Assembly (NCBI GenBank): GCA_023150805.1
Contig: JAKLKF010000075.1
Coordinates: forward strand, 1 to 37,241
DNA length: 37,241 nt
Reading direction: 5' to 3'
Source: Myxococcota bacterium
GTDB lineage: Bacteria; Myxococcota_A; UBA796; UBA2385
Part shown: positions 8,512 to 16,325 of the stretch, one piece after another
Numbering within the stretch: position 1 is the first letter of the stretch
Layout of the letters: every line of letters starts with the position of its first letter
Notes under the pieces: generated by a model
Seen by the model: the letters and a program-made list of their open reading frames with translations, nothing else
Told to the model about the DNA's origin: nothing
Database searches by the model: none
Translations under genes and position numbers: made by a program

Positions 8512-10287
8512 GTGACGGCGCGCCGCGGAGCCGACAGCGTAGCAGAGAGCAGGGCCGTTCCGGCGGTGCAAGGCGGCGACGTGGTGGTCTCGCCGCGGGG
8601 CGAGGCGCTGTGGGCCGTGACCACCCTGCTGCTCACGCTGCACAGCGGCGCCGTGCCCTGGCGGCGCGCGCTGGGCAGCGAGCTGGGCGAGGCCGACAAC
8701 CACCTGTGGATGTGGTGGCGGTCCAGCCGCTGGCTGGTCGGGCAGCGGGGGCCCTGGACCGACCTGCCCGTCGGCGAGGCCCTGCCCCTGATGGACCCCG
8801 CCCACCTGCCGCCCTACCTGCTGGGCGCGCTGATCGACCCGGTGGTCGGCTGGAACCTGGTCGCCGCCTGGGCCGTGCTGCTGGCCATGACCGGCGGGCG
8901 GCTGCTGGGCCGGGAGCTGGGCGGGCCGCAGGCCGGACCCCTGGCCGGGACGGTGGCCATGGTCGCCTGCGGGGCGTCCCCCTTCCTGGCCGGCGTGATC
9001 GACTTCGGCATCACCGAGGCCTGGGGCCTGGGCTGGCTGGGCCTGCACGCCGGGCTGCTCCTGCGCTTCGCGCGCACCGGGCGGACCCGGGACGCCCTGC
9101 TGGCCGGCCTGTGCCTGGGCGCGCTGGCGCTCACGGGCGCCTACGCCGCGCTGTTCGGGCTCGTCGCCGAGGTCGGGCTGCTGCTTTGGGCGCTGTCCCG
9201 CGGCGGGGCGCGCCGGCTGCCCGGGCTGCTCGCGCAGGGGCTGCTCGCGCTGCTGATGGCGCTGCCGCTGGCCTGGGTGACCGCCGGGGCCGCCCCCGCC
9301 TGGCAGGGCCGCTTCCACGCGCCCTCGCCGGTGCCTCCGCCCCCGCGGCCCGACTGGCGAGAGCTGCCCGTCTTCGGCACCGACCTGCTCAACCTGCTGC
9401 TGCCCTCCTGGGAGCGGGTCGACCCCAGCAAGGCCGTCTACCTCGGCCTGCCGGTGCTCCTGCTCGCGGCCTGGGGCCTGCTGCGCCGCCCGCGGCAGGT
9501 CGGCCCGCTCCTGCTCACCGCGCAGGCCCTCCTGCTGCTGGCCCTGGGCCCCTGGCCCGCCGTCGCCGGCCGCCCGCTCGGCATGCCCGGTCCTGCCTGG
9601 CTGCTGGCCCAGGTGCCCACCCTGCAGGGCCTCTCCCACTGGCACCGCGCCGTCGGCCTGGCCGTGCCCCTGCTCGCCGCCGCCGCCGGGCTCGGCGCCG
9701 CGTCGCTGGGGCCCCGGCTGCGCGCCCCCGCCGCCGGGGCGCTGTGCGGCCTGCTGCTGCTCGACGGCCTGCTGCTCGGCCAGACCCCCTGGCCCCGGCG
9801 CAGCCACCCCGTCGACGCCCCCGCCGTGCTGCTCGCCGCCGCCGCCCTCGCCCCGGCGCAGGGCCCCCGCGGGGTCATCCAGCTCCCCTTCGACAACGGC
9901 CGCGCCATGTTCAGCGCCGAGCCCGCGCGCCTGTACGACCGCTGGCAGGTGCACCACGGCCTGCCCCGCGCCGAGAGCTACGAGTCCCGCGACACCCTGC
10001 TCGCCCGCTCGCCCCTGGTCGCCGGCTGGCAGGCCGCCACCGGGCTGCCGCTGACCCTGCCGCCCGAGCAGCGCCCGCCCCCCGCCATGCGCGACCGCCC
10101 CCCGCTGACCGAGCCCGCCGCCGTGGTGCAGGAGGTCCGGCAGCTCCGCGCCTGGGGCTACGGCTTCGTCGTCCTGCACCCGGGCCGGGCGCCCGACGCG
10201 GCCGCCGCGCGCGCGGCGGTGGAGGCTTCGCTGGGCTCGGGGATCGAGGTGGAGGGCGAGGTGCTGTGGACGCTGCCGGAGGGGTAG
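8512..10287 (+). CDS. Large polytopic membrane protein of unknown function (GT-C-like)
   Basis: 591 residues with roughly ten to twelve hydrophobic segments between residues 25 and 440 and a soluble C-terminal domain of about 150 residues. An early loop, GEADNHLWMWWRSSRWLV, recalls the first extracytoplasmic loop of GT-C-type glycosyltransferases and related uncharacterised membrane proteins, where acidic residues sit in that position. The soluble end includes GVIQLPFDNGRAMFSAEP and ends EVEGEVLWTLPEG. I chose GTG 8512 because AGGAG lies six bases upstream and the frame before it overlaps the divergent regulator. The last 90 bases of the gene are duplicated 2571 bp downstream (see the repeats at 10207 and 12778). 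Function unknown; polyprenyl-sugar chemistry is only a guess. Confidence 0.7.
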   Translation: MTARRGADSVAESRAVPAVQGGDVVVSPRGEALWAVTTLLLTLHSGAVPWRRALGSELGEADNHLWMWWRSSRWLVGQRGPWTDLPVGEALPLMDPAHLPPYLLGALIDPVVGWNLVAAWAVLLAMTGGRLLGRELGGPQAGPLAGTVAMVACGASPFLAGVIDFGITEAWGLGWLGLHAGLLLRFARTGRTRDALLAGLCLGALALTGAYAALFGLVAEVGLLLWALSRGGARRLPGLLAQGLLALLMALPLAWVTAGAAPAWQGRFHAPSPVPPPPRPDWRELPVFGTDLLNLLLPSWERVDPSKAVYLGLPVLLLAAWGLLRRPRQVGPLLLTAQALLLLALGPWPAVAGRPLGMPGPAWLLAQVPTLQGLSHWHRAVGLAVPLLAAAAGLGAASLGPRLRAPAAGALCGLLLLDGLLLGQTPWPRRSHPVDAPAVLLAAAALAPAQGPRGVIQLPFDNGRAMFSAEPARLYDRWQVHHGLPRAESYESRDTLLARSPLVAGWQAATGLPLTLPPEQRPPPAMRDRPPLTEPAAVVQEVRQLRAWGYGFVVLHPGRAPDAAAARAAVEASLGSGIEVEGEVLWTLPEG

Positions 10288-10296
10288 GGGAGGGGG
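10207..10296 (+). repeat. Direct repeat copy A (3' end of the membrane-protein gene)
   Basis: This stretch covers the last codons, stop codon and first bases after the stop of the gene at 8512. It recurs in the same orientation at 12778-12867. The core 10229-10296 (68 bp) is identical to 12800-12867. Bases 10207-10228 match with four differences, all codon-conservative (for example GCG GTG versus GCA CTG). The two copies bracket the cassette 10301-12744. Confidence 0.95.
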
Positions 10297-10300
10297 GAGC

Positions 10301-12307
10301 CTACAGCCCCGACCGGCTGCCGGTGAACATCAGGGTGCGGTGGGACCCGGTCTCTTCCGGTTCGTGCCCGGCGGGCTGGATGTACAGGCCCATCACAAAG
10401 TCGTCGACGCCGTCCCCGGTGAAGTCGAGGTCGGTCACGAGTGGCGGAGTCGGGTCGTATTTCCCCCATGCCCGGTCGGTGGGGGCGTGGATCTCGCCGC
10501 GCGCCAGGTCCTGCCAGGACCAGGCGCCGGGCTCGGGCATGGACGCCAGGGCCACGATGGGGATGGAGGCATCCTCCACGCCGCTGGTGTCGACGTACTC
10601 GATGCCCATCACCAGCTCGGGCTCGCCGTCGGCGTCCATGTCTCCCATGCAGGTATCGACGATGGGATAGACCCCTTCCTCGCCGAGGATCCGAAGGGCG
10701 GAGTCGCCCAGGTCCTGGAAGCCGTCGACCCAGTCCCAGGCCACCGAGCCTGCGGTCGCTGCCTCGGACGTCTCGGAGTCCTCCCACAGGGTGAAGACGA
10801 ACAGGCGGCTGTCCCCGGCGGATGTCGGGCACGCGACCGCGTTCGTGTACAGCTCGGCGCTGGTGTCGTCGGTGGACCACAGCTCGCCATCCGTGTCTTC
10901 CATGGCGCGATCCGCGTGGAAGGGACCCAGGTAGACGGCAGCGAACCTGATCGTGGCGGAGTGGCCGTAGTTGACGAGCAACAGGTCTGACAGTCCATCT
11001 CCATCGACATCCGCCACGCTCCCATCTGCCAGCCCGCTCACCCAATCCGATGTCCAGGTGAGTGCAGGAGCGTCCTCCAATCGTTGCTCTCCGGTGAGGG
11101 TCTCCACGGTGGCGAAGTGGATGATGGTGGACGAACTCTCGTGGTAGTTCGGAATGAGGATGGTGTGTTCGCCATCATCATCGGGGCTGGTGATCCACGG
11201 GCGGCTCGCGACGAAGAATGCGTTGTCCTGGTCTTCCAGGTAGGCGGAATCGCCCAGGTCCACGTCGCCCTCCAGGGGGCCAGAGGCGAAGTACAGACGC
11301 GATGGGACCGTCGTCCTGGGGGGCGCGATCCAGTTGTTCACCGAGACCACCATGTCGACATGCCCGTCGCCGTCCAGATCATGGTTCGCGTCCGCCCCTG
11401 GAAGGGCGGACACATCGAAGCTGCCGGTCCGGCAGTCCACCGGCGCCGCCAGGCGCGCCAGGCTTCGCGCTCCCGCGGACTCGGTCCCCGTGGCCGCCAT
11501 GGATGTGACATACACATCGACGAAAGTCTCTCCAGGGCCGCAGCCCTGGTCGTTCCTGGTATACCAACCCAAGGCCAGCTCGGGCTGGCCATCACCGTCC
11601 ACGTCCGCCACGGTCCCCAAGGGCAGGGCCCGGGCGTCGGGGTTCATCGACAGGATCTCCAGCCGCGGGTCGACGACGTCCCAGGTTCGGTCGATGCCGC
11701 AGGCGCCGGGCAGCCCGTCACAGTCGTCGTCGATGCCGTTGCCGCACACCTCCTCGGCGTCCGGATGGATCGAGGGATCACCGTCGTCGCAGTCGTCTCC
11801 CCTCGGCCAGGCATCGCCGTCCGCATCGAAGTCGTCTCCCCCCAGGCAGTCCTGGTCCACCCCGTCGTACCACAGCTCTTCTGCGCCGGGAAACGCCTCC
11901 GGATCGTCGTCGTCGCAGTCCCCGGGCTGGAGCGCGTAGCCATCGGGGCAGGCGCAGGCGGTGAAGGTCATGTCGTCGATACCCCAGCCGTCCACGTCGG
12001 CGTCGCGGTAGCAGGTGATCGGCGGGAGCAGGTCGGGGGGATCGACGTGGCCATCACAGTCGTCGTCGTCTCCGTTGCACAGCTCCTCGGCGCCGGGAAA
12101 CACCCCGGGGTCCTGGTCGTCGCAGTCCCCGTCGATGGTGACGTGGTAGGGCGGAGCGACGCAGGCCGTGGCCGCCTCTCCCGCGCCGAAGCCGTCTCCG
12201 TCCGCATCAGCGTACCAGGCGGTCGCCGGGCAGTCCGCTCCCGTTTCGCCGCCGACCGACGACGAGGAGTCGGTGCAGGCCAGGAGCAGGAGCGTCAGGT
12301 GGGACAT
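10301..12307 (-). CDS. MopE-like metal-binding-repeat lipoprotein with VCBS/FG-GAP-like repeats
   Basis: 668 residues, lipoprotein (MSHLTLLLLAC, Cys11). Residues about 25-195 hold three to four copies of the cysteine/aspartate-rich repeat (D.DCDD.DP..FPGAEE.C.G.DDDCDG) found in MopE-type outer-surface proteins and abundant in myxobacterial secretomes. The rest holds FG-GAP/VCBS-like calcium-binding strands, such as TVADVDGDGQPEL, DGHVDMVVS, SVADVDGDGLSDLLLVN and DLDFTGDGVDDFVMG, consistent with a beta-propeller. Likely an outer-membrane or surface metal/calcium-binding protein; no enzyme motif is seen. Base composition is lower in GC than the flanks: 11101-11160 counts 33 of 60 G+C, while 9661-9720 counts 53 of 60. 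The start ATG overlaps the end of the RTX-like gene by 13 bases. It lies between two direct repeats, so acquisition as a cassette is plausible. Confidence 0.85.
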   Translation of the reverse strand: MSHLTLLLLACTDSSSSVGGETGADCPATAWYADADGDGFGAGEAATACVAPPYHVTIDGDCDDQDPGVFPGAEELCNGDDDDCDGHVDPPDLLPPITCYRDADVDGWGIDDMTFTACACPDGYALQPGDCDDDDPEAFPGAEELWYDGVDQDCLGGDDFDADGDAWPRGDDCDDGDPSIHPDAEEVCGNGIDDDCDGLPGACGIDRTWDVVDPRLEILSMNPDARALPLGTVADVDGDGQPELALGWYTRNDQGCGPGETFVDVYVTSMAATGTESAGARSLARLAAPVDCRTGSFDVSALPGADANHDLDGDGHVDMVVSVNNWIAPPRTTVPSRLYFASGPLEGDVDLGDSAYLEDQDNAFFVASRPWITSPDDDGEHTILIPNYHESSSTIIHFATVETLTGEQRLEDAPALTWTSDWVSGLADGSVADVDGDGLSDLLLVNYGHSATIRFAAVYLGPFHADRAMEDTDGELWSTDDTSAELYTNAVACPTSAGDSRLFVFTLWEDSETSEAATAGSVAWDWVDGFQDLGDSALRILGEEGVYPIVDTCMGDMDADGEPELVMGIEYVDTSGVEDASIPIVALASMPEPGAWSWQDLARGEIHAPTDRAWGKYDPTPPLVTDLDFTGDGVDDFVMGLYIQPAGHEPEETGSHRTLMFTGSRSGL

Positions 12308-12744
12308 TCGTGGAGATCCGCAGTGAGTGAGTACTCACAGGACTCCTGCGGACTGCAGTAGTCCGTGTCCGGACCGCCGTCGATGGCGTCGTCCCCCAGA
12401 CCCTGGAGCCGATCACCCCCCGTCCCGCCGTTGAGCGTGTTGGTTCCGCCATCATCGACGACATCATCTGCACCGGCCCCCGCGTGCACCAGGTCATCGC
12501 CGGCCCCCGTGCACCCGCGGTCTGCACCGGCCCCTGCGTCCTCGTAGTCATCTCCTTCGTGGCTGGCGATGGCGTACGCATCCAGGTCCGTCGTCTCGGT
12601 CACGTCCAGGTCGCAGACGACCGTGACCAGGCCGCCGACGGTGACCGGGGTGCCGATCTCGTAGCAGTCGTCGTCCGGATCCGGGTCGCAGCCGTCGGTG
12701 GGGCAGATGGCCCACGCGCGCCCGGGGAGGACCGCGGTCCCCAA
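12295..12744 (-). CDS. RTX-like secreted protein, apparently missing its start codon
   Basis: Shown from TTG 12744: 149 residues with a degenerate hemolysin-type calcium-binding repeat region (GAGADRGCTGAGDDLVHAG, GGTNTLNGGTGGDRLQG), a Cys-containing N-terminal domain and a C-terminal Cys cluster. The frame upstream of the TTG continues a convincing signal peptide, RSRLSPLALTLILGTAVLPG then RAWA (cleavage after RAWA). No ATG, GTG or TTG precedes it in frame: the frame runs straight into repeat copy B, which seems to have replaced the original start. So the gene is probably 5'-truncated, or it uses a CTG (12750 or 12756) or the TTG, which would leave a crippled signal peptide. It belongs to the lower-GC cassette with the MopE-like gene downstream. 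Confidence 0.65.
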   Translation of the reverse strand: MGTAVLPGRAWAICPTDGCDPDPDDDCYEIGTPVTVGGLVTVVCDLDVTETTDLDAYAIASHEGDDYEDAGAGADRGCTGAGDDLVHAGAGADDVVDDGGTNTLNGGTGGDRLQGLGDDAIDGGPDTDYCSPQESCEYSLTADLHECPT

Positions 12745-12777
12745 GATCAGCGTCAGCGCAAGAGGCGAGAGGCGCGA

Positions 12778-12858
12778 GCGCGCGCGGCACTGGAGGCCGC
12801 GCTGGGCTCGGGGATCGAGGTGGAGGGCGAGGTGCTGTGGACGCTGCCGGAGGGGTAG
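12778..12858 (+). pseudogene. 3' fragment of a membrane-protein gene homologous to that at 8512
   Basis: In the forward frame the segment reads ARAALEAALGSGIEVEGEVL then WTLPEG and a TAG stop, matching the C-terminus of the intact protein at 8512-10287 with two conservative changes (V to L, S to A) and otherwise synonymous ones. Nothing of the gene lies upstream: the preceding bases belong to the oppositely oriented RTX-like gene. It is a stranded gene end with no function of its own. The codon-conservative differences suggest it came from a homologous gene copy (paralogue or another strain) rather than a fresh duplication. Confidence 0.85.
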
Positions 12859-12867
12859 GGGAGGGGG
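12778..12867 (+). repeat. Direct repeat copy B
   Basis: Second copy of the 90-base segment at 10207-10296, same orientation, offset 2571 bp, 68 bp core identical. It ends eight bases before the stop of the DUF2087 regulator gene and begins at the lost 5' end of the RTX-like gene, so both cassette borders are defined by it. Confidence 0.95.
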
Positions 12868-12874
12868 ACAGTCT

Positions 12875-13636
12875 CTACCCGTCCGTCCGCCAGTACGCCG
12901 TCCCGTCCTTCTCCCGGGCCATGAAGCGGTAGTCCACCAGGTAGCGCCGCAGGGCCGCGACGTCCTCGTGCGCGGGCTCCAGCAGGGCGTTGACCTGGCG
13001 CTCGGTGTAGTGCTGCCCGGGCTGGAAGCGCTCCACGAGCTGGCGCAGCACCACCAGCTTGTGCTTCTCCTTCTTGGGGATGCGGCGGAGCACGGTGTGA
13101 TGGGCGTCCTCGAAGTAGTGATCCAGCAGGGCCCGGGCCTCGTCCTTGTGGATCCGCGTGCGATCGTCGTCGACCGGCAGCGCTGGGTGGAAGGTGAGCA
13201 GCTCGCTGTCGGGGGACATCTGTGACTCCATCAGGGTGAGCAGCGCCAGGAGGATCCGCGCCTCCTGCGCCCGCTGCTTGAGCTGGTGGCGGTGGTTGCG
13301 GACCGTGGACAGTGCCCGCCCGCCCAGGGCGGTCGCGATCTCGGCGTCGGAGGCGCCGGCGCCGGCCTGCGAGAGCAGGGTCACCTGCACGTCGGACAGG
13401 CCGTGCGCGGCCTTGCCGCGGGCGATCAGGGCGGCGAAGGGGCCACCGTGGGCCTGGGCCAGGTGGTGGCGGATGGCGCCGCGGGCCGTGAGCAGCAGCG
13501 CGCCGTCGGGGTGCACCTGCCCCCGGGCGAAGCGGGTCGCGCAGTGCAGGCAGGCGTGGTGGTCGGCCGTGGAGACGTAGCCACGGACGAGGTCGTCGAG
13601 GGTCGCGGCGCCGAGCGGGGGAGGGGAGTGGCTCAT
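12875..13636 (-). CDS. DUF2087-domain transcriptional regulator
   Basis: 253 residues. The N-terminal part has HACLHCATRF followed by IRHHLAQAHGG, a C-x2-C plus His arrangement that could bind zinc. The middle, GLSDVQVTLLSQAGAGASDAEIATALGGRALSTVRNH (about residues 80-118), is a LuxR/sigma-4-like helix-turn-helix. The C-terminus (about 185-253) is a DUF2087 domain: IPKKEKHKLVVLRQLVERF, YTERQVNALLEPAHEDVAAL, RRYLVDYRFMAREKDG, ending YWR. DUF2087 proteins are DNA-binding regulators of poorly known targets. ATG 13636 lies at the predicted transcription start of a good promoter, so the mRNA may be leaderless, and an inverted repeat over the -10 suggests autoregulation. It follows the SLC13-type transporter gene on the same strand. 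Confidence 0.85.
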   Translation of the reverse strand: MSHSPPPLGAATLDDLVRGYVSTADHHACLHCATRFARGQVHPDGALLLTARGAIRHHLAQAHGGPFAALIARGKAAHGLSDVQVTLLSQAGAGASDAEIATALGGRALSTVRNHRHQLKQRAQEARILLALLTLMESQMSPDSELLTFHPALPVDDDRTRIHKDEARALLDHYFEDAHHTVLRRIPKKEKHKLVVLRQLVERFQPGQHYTERQVNALLEPAHEDVAALRRYLVDYRFMAREKDGTAYWRTDG

Positions 13637-13641
13637 GCGGT

Positions 13642-13671
13642 GTCTATAAAAGGATAGACGAATGTCCGCAA
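13642..13671 (-). promoter_or_regulatory. Sigma-70-type promoter with overlapping inverted repeat, for the DUF2087 gene
   Basis: On the minus strand TTGCGG (13671-13666) and TATAGA (13648-13643) are separated by exactly 17 bases. Transcription would begin near 13636, the A of the ATG. GTCTAT-AAAAGG-ATAGAC (13642-13659) is a perfect 6+6 inverted repeat covering the -10, well placed for repression by the gene's own product. The same TTGCGG -35 appears in the promoter at 28931. Confidence 0.6.
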
Positions 13672-13682
13672 CGTCTACTCTG

Positions 13683-15461
13683 TCACGAGGGCCAGAAGAA
13701 CGGGATGAGCACGCTCACCAGCACCAGCAGGATCGCGCTCAAGGGTGCACCGACCCGCAGGAAGTCGGTGAAGCGGTACCCGCCCGGCCCGTAGACCATC
13801 GCGTTGGTCTGGTAGCCGACGGGGGTCATGAACGAGGCCGAGGCGCCGAACATGACCGCCACCAGCAGGGCGAGGGGGTGCAGCTCCAGCGCCGCGCCCG
13901 TCTGGATGGCGATCGGCGTCAGCACGACCGCCGTGGCGTTGTTCGACATGATCTCCGTGAGCAGCGTGGTCACCAGGTAGAAGACCGCCACGACGAGCAC
14001 CGGCGAGAGGCCCTGGAGGTTGTCGGCCAACTGCGCCGCGATCCACGCCGAGGCGCCGGTCTCGTCCAGGGCCACACCCAGGGGGATGCTGCCGGCCAGC
14101 AGGAAGACCACGCCCCAGTCCAGCTCGGCGAAGACGTCCTTGATGCGGACGCAGCCGGTGAAGATCGCCAGGACCGCGCCCACCGCCGCAGCCACCCGGA
14201 TCGAGGTGATGCCCAGGCCCGACAGCGCGACGACGCCCACCAGGAGGCCCCCGGCCACCAGCTTGCGCCCCGGGCTGTGGGGGCGGAGGGGCACCTCGCT
14301 GACCCCCACCATGCCCGGCGTGCTGGCCAGGTTCGTGAGGGCCTCCGGGGACCCGTGCACCAGCAAGATGTCGCCGACCTCGAAGCGGATGTCGCCCAGC
14401 CGGCGCTGCACCGAGCGGCCATGGTGCTGCACCGCCAGCACCGTGCACCGGAAGCGCTGCTGGAAGCGCAGGGCATGCAGCGTGAGGCCTTCCAGGGGCG
14501 AGCCGGGCGCGATCAGCACCTCCACCAGGCGGGCCGCGGCGGACTCGATGGTCGCCGCACCGTCCGGCGGCCGGCCCGGCACCCCCAGGCCGAAGCGGCG
14601 GGACAGGCGCAGCAGGTCCTGGGTGTCGCCCTGTGCGTAGAGCCGGTCCCTCGCCTCGAGCGGGAGGTCGGGGTCTGGCTGCCACATCACCCGCTCGCCG
14701 CGCTGGATCCCCAGCACGGTCACGTCGTAGTCCCGGCCCCAGCCCAGCGCCGGCAGGGTGCGGCCGACCGCGGAGGAGCCGGCCGTGACGCGCAGCTCGG
14801 CCAGGAAGTCCCGCACGCCGTACTTCCCGGACAGGCCCACCGTCGCCTCGCGCTGCGGCAGCAGGCGCTGCCCCACCGTGGCCAGGTAGAGCAGGCCCAC
14901 CCCGGTCACGACGATGCCCAGCGGCGCGGCCGTGAACATCGTCAGCTCCGTGATGCCGCGCGCGTGGGCCATGCCGGCGACCAGGATGTTGGTCGAGGTG
15001 CCGACCAGGGTGACGGTGCCGGCGAGGATGGTCGAGTAGGACAGCGGGATCAGGTAGCGGGAGGCGGGGAGGGCATGCCGGCGGGCCTGGTCGAGGAAGA
15101 GGGGCAGCAGGACGACCACCACCGCCGTGTTGTTGAGGAAGGGGGACACTCCCGCGGCCACCAGGCACAGGATGACCAGGCGCGTCTGTGGGCGGCGAAC
15201 GGGCAGGCGCCCGAACAGGCGCGCGAGGTCCTCGACGACGCCGGCGTGCGACAGGCCCATCGACAGGACGAGCATGGAGGCGACCGTGACGGTGGCCTCG
15301 CTGCTGAAGCCCGAGGTCGCCTGCTCCGCGTCGAGCACGCCCGTGGCCAGGAGCACCGCCGGGATCCCGAGCGCGACCTGCTCCGCCGGGAACCGCTCCC
15401 AGGCGAACAGGACCAGGGCTGCGACCACGATCCCCAGCACCAGGAGCATCTCCCAGGTCAA
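13683..15461 (-). CDS. SLC13/DASS-family anion permease with two RCK_C (TrkA-C) domains
   Basis: 592 residues. About five to six membrane segments come first, then a soluble insert (about residues 205-375) with two TrkA-C-like domains (AELRVTAGSSAVGRTLPALG..., VEVLIAPGSPLEGLTLHALR...), then the remaining membrane segments. The paired family motifs are visible: FLNNTAVVVVLLPLF with GTSTNILV in the first half, and MSNNATAVVLTPIA with GYQTNAMVYGPGGY in the second. These are the sodium/anion-site motifs of the DASS fold. Substrate could be sulfate, dicarboxylate or another anion; the TrkA-C insert is typical of the bacterial sulfate/unknown-anion subgroup. I chose TTG 15461 because GGAGG lies six bases before it; ATG 15449 has no properly spaced ribosome site. 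Confidence 0.85.
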   Translation of the reverse strand: MTWEMLLVLGIVVAALVLFAWERFPAEQVALGIPAVLLATGVLDAEQATSGFSSEATVTVASMLVLSMGLSHAGVVEDLARLFGRLPVRRPQTRLVILCLVAAGVSPFLNNTAVVVVLLPLFLDQARRHALPASRYLIPLSYSTILAGTVTLVGTSTNILVAGMAHARGITELTMFTAAPLGIVVTGVGLLYLATVGQRLLPQREATVGLSGKYGVRDFLAELRVTAGSSAVGRTLPALGWGRDYDVTVLGIQRGERVMWQPDPDLPLEARDRLYAQGDTQDLLRLSRRFGLGVPGRPPDGAATIESAAARLVEVLIAPGSPLEGLTLHALRFQQRFRCTVLAVQHHGRSVQRRLGDIRFEVGDILLVHGSPEALTNLASTPGMVGVSEVPLRPHSPGRKLVAGGLLVGVVALSGLGITSIRVAAAVGAVLAIFTGCVRIKDVFAELDWGVVFLLAGSIPLGVALDETGASAWIAAQLADNLQGLSPVLVVAVFYLVTTLLTEIMSNNATAVVLTPIAIQTGAALELHPLALLVAVMFGASASFMTPVGYQTNAMVYGPGGYRFTDFLRVGAPLSAILLVLVSVLIPFFWPS

Positions 15462-15491
15462 GACGCGCCTCCGACGCAGGAACCTTGGGCG

Positions 15492-15520
15492 AGTGTACCT
15501 TCCATGGTCTCGGCCGACAG
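15492..15520 (-). promoter_or_regulatory. Possible promoter of the SLC13-type transporter gene
   Basis: Minus-strand TACACT (15497-15492) is a good -10. A weak -35, CTGTCG (15520-15515), lies 17 bases upstream. Start of transcription would be about 25 bases before the TTG start codon. The weak -35 makes this tentative. Confidence 0.35.
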
Positions 15521-15587
15521 CGGTGCGGACGACGCCTCCGCGCCCCCCCCCCCCGGCGGCGCCTCGGCCATGCCCCGTCGACCCGCC

Positions 15588-16217
15588 TCAGACCGCGATG
15601 CGGACCTCGCAGGCCCAGCTGCCCTCCTCGTCCTCCACCACGGCCATGACGGGCGCATCCTCGACGAAGGGATCGGCGTCCAGGTAGGGGTCGCCCTCGA
15701 AGTAGAGCTGGGTCGTCAGCCGGTGGACGCCGGCCACCCGGACCATCAGGTGCAGGTGCGCGGGCCGGAACTGCGAGCCGTTCAGGTAGTAGCCGGGGAC
15801 CATGGTGGTGAAGCGGACCCGGCCGTCGGCGTCGGTGGTGCCGATCCCGCGGTAGCGCATCGCCGCGCTGCTGTTGTCGTACTCGCCGCCGGGATCGGCC
15901 TGCCACAGGTCGATCTCGGCACCCGCGAGGGCCCGGCAGTCCAGGTCGACGACCTGGATCGCCAGGGAGAGCCGCGTGCCGCTGTCGCCGGGCTCCACCA
16001 GGTCGGTCCGGGCGGGGGCGCCCTCGCGGTAGAAGGGGCCCTCGATGTTCTCGTCGGTCGGCGGGCAGCTCCCGGCGCCCCCCCCGTCGCCGGTGAGGGC
16101 GGCGGTGTCGCCGTCCCTGGTGCGGCCCGCGCAGGCGGCGGCGGAGCCGACCAGGACGACTCCTCCCAGGCGGAGCAGGCTGCGGCGGTCCAGGCTGTGG
16201 CTGGGGCGACGGGTCAC
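15588..16217 (-). CDS. Exported intradiol ring-cleavage dioxygenase
   Basis: 209 residues. A Tat-type signal (SLDRRSLLRLGG, Arg11-Arg12) ends in SAAAC (Cys29), so it may be an exported lipoprotein. The rest is the catechol/protocatechuate dioxygenase fold: ENIEGPFYREGAP, DLWQADPGGEYDN and TTDADGRVRFTTMVPGYY followed by FRPAHLHLMV. The four non-haem Fe(III) ligands of the family are all present (Tyr113, Tyr143 or 144, His154, His156). Family members open aromatic diols between the two hydroxyls. At 209 residues it is a compact form lacking the N-terminal helical dimerisation region of cytoplasmic catechol dioxygenases. GTG 16217 is preceded by GGAGAGGAG with five bases between. No aromatic-degradation genes are adjacent. 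Confidence 0.85.
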   Translation of the reverse strand: MTRRPSHSLDRRSLLRLGGVVLVGSAAACAGRTRDGDTAALTGDGGGAGSCPPTDENIEGPFYREGAPARTDLVEPGDSGTRLSLAIQVVDLDCRALAGAEIDLWQADPGGEYDNSSAAMRYRGIGTTDADGRVRFTTMVPGYYLNGSQFRPAHLHLMVRVAGVHRLTTQLYFEGDPYLDADPFVEDAPVMAVVEDEEGSWACEVRIAV

Positions 16218-16325
16218 GGGCACTCCTCTCCCCGGAAGGTAGCCGGGAGCACCACGACCCACAGCCCCGCCGCCGGCCGCGGGCACGCCCTGATGGCCTC
16301 GCGCCGCAGAGGATACCGGGCCCGC

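Noticed and set aside
13662..16325. Forward extension upstream of the cyanophycinase-like gene
   Set aside because: The open frame runs antisense through the transporter and dioxygenase genes; the lipoprotein signal fixes the true start near 16326.
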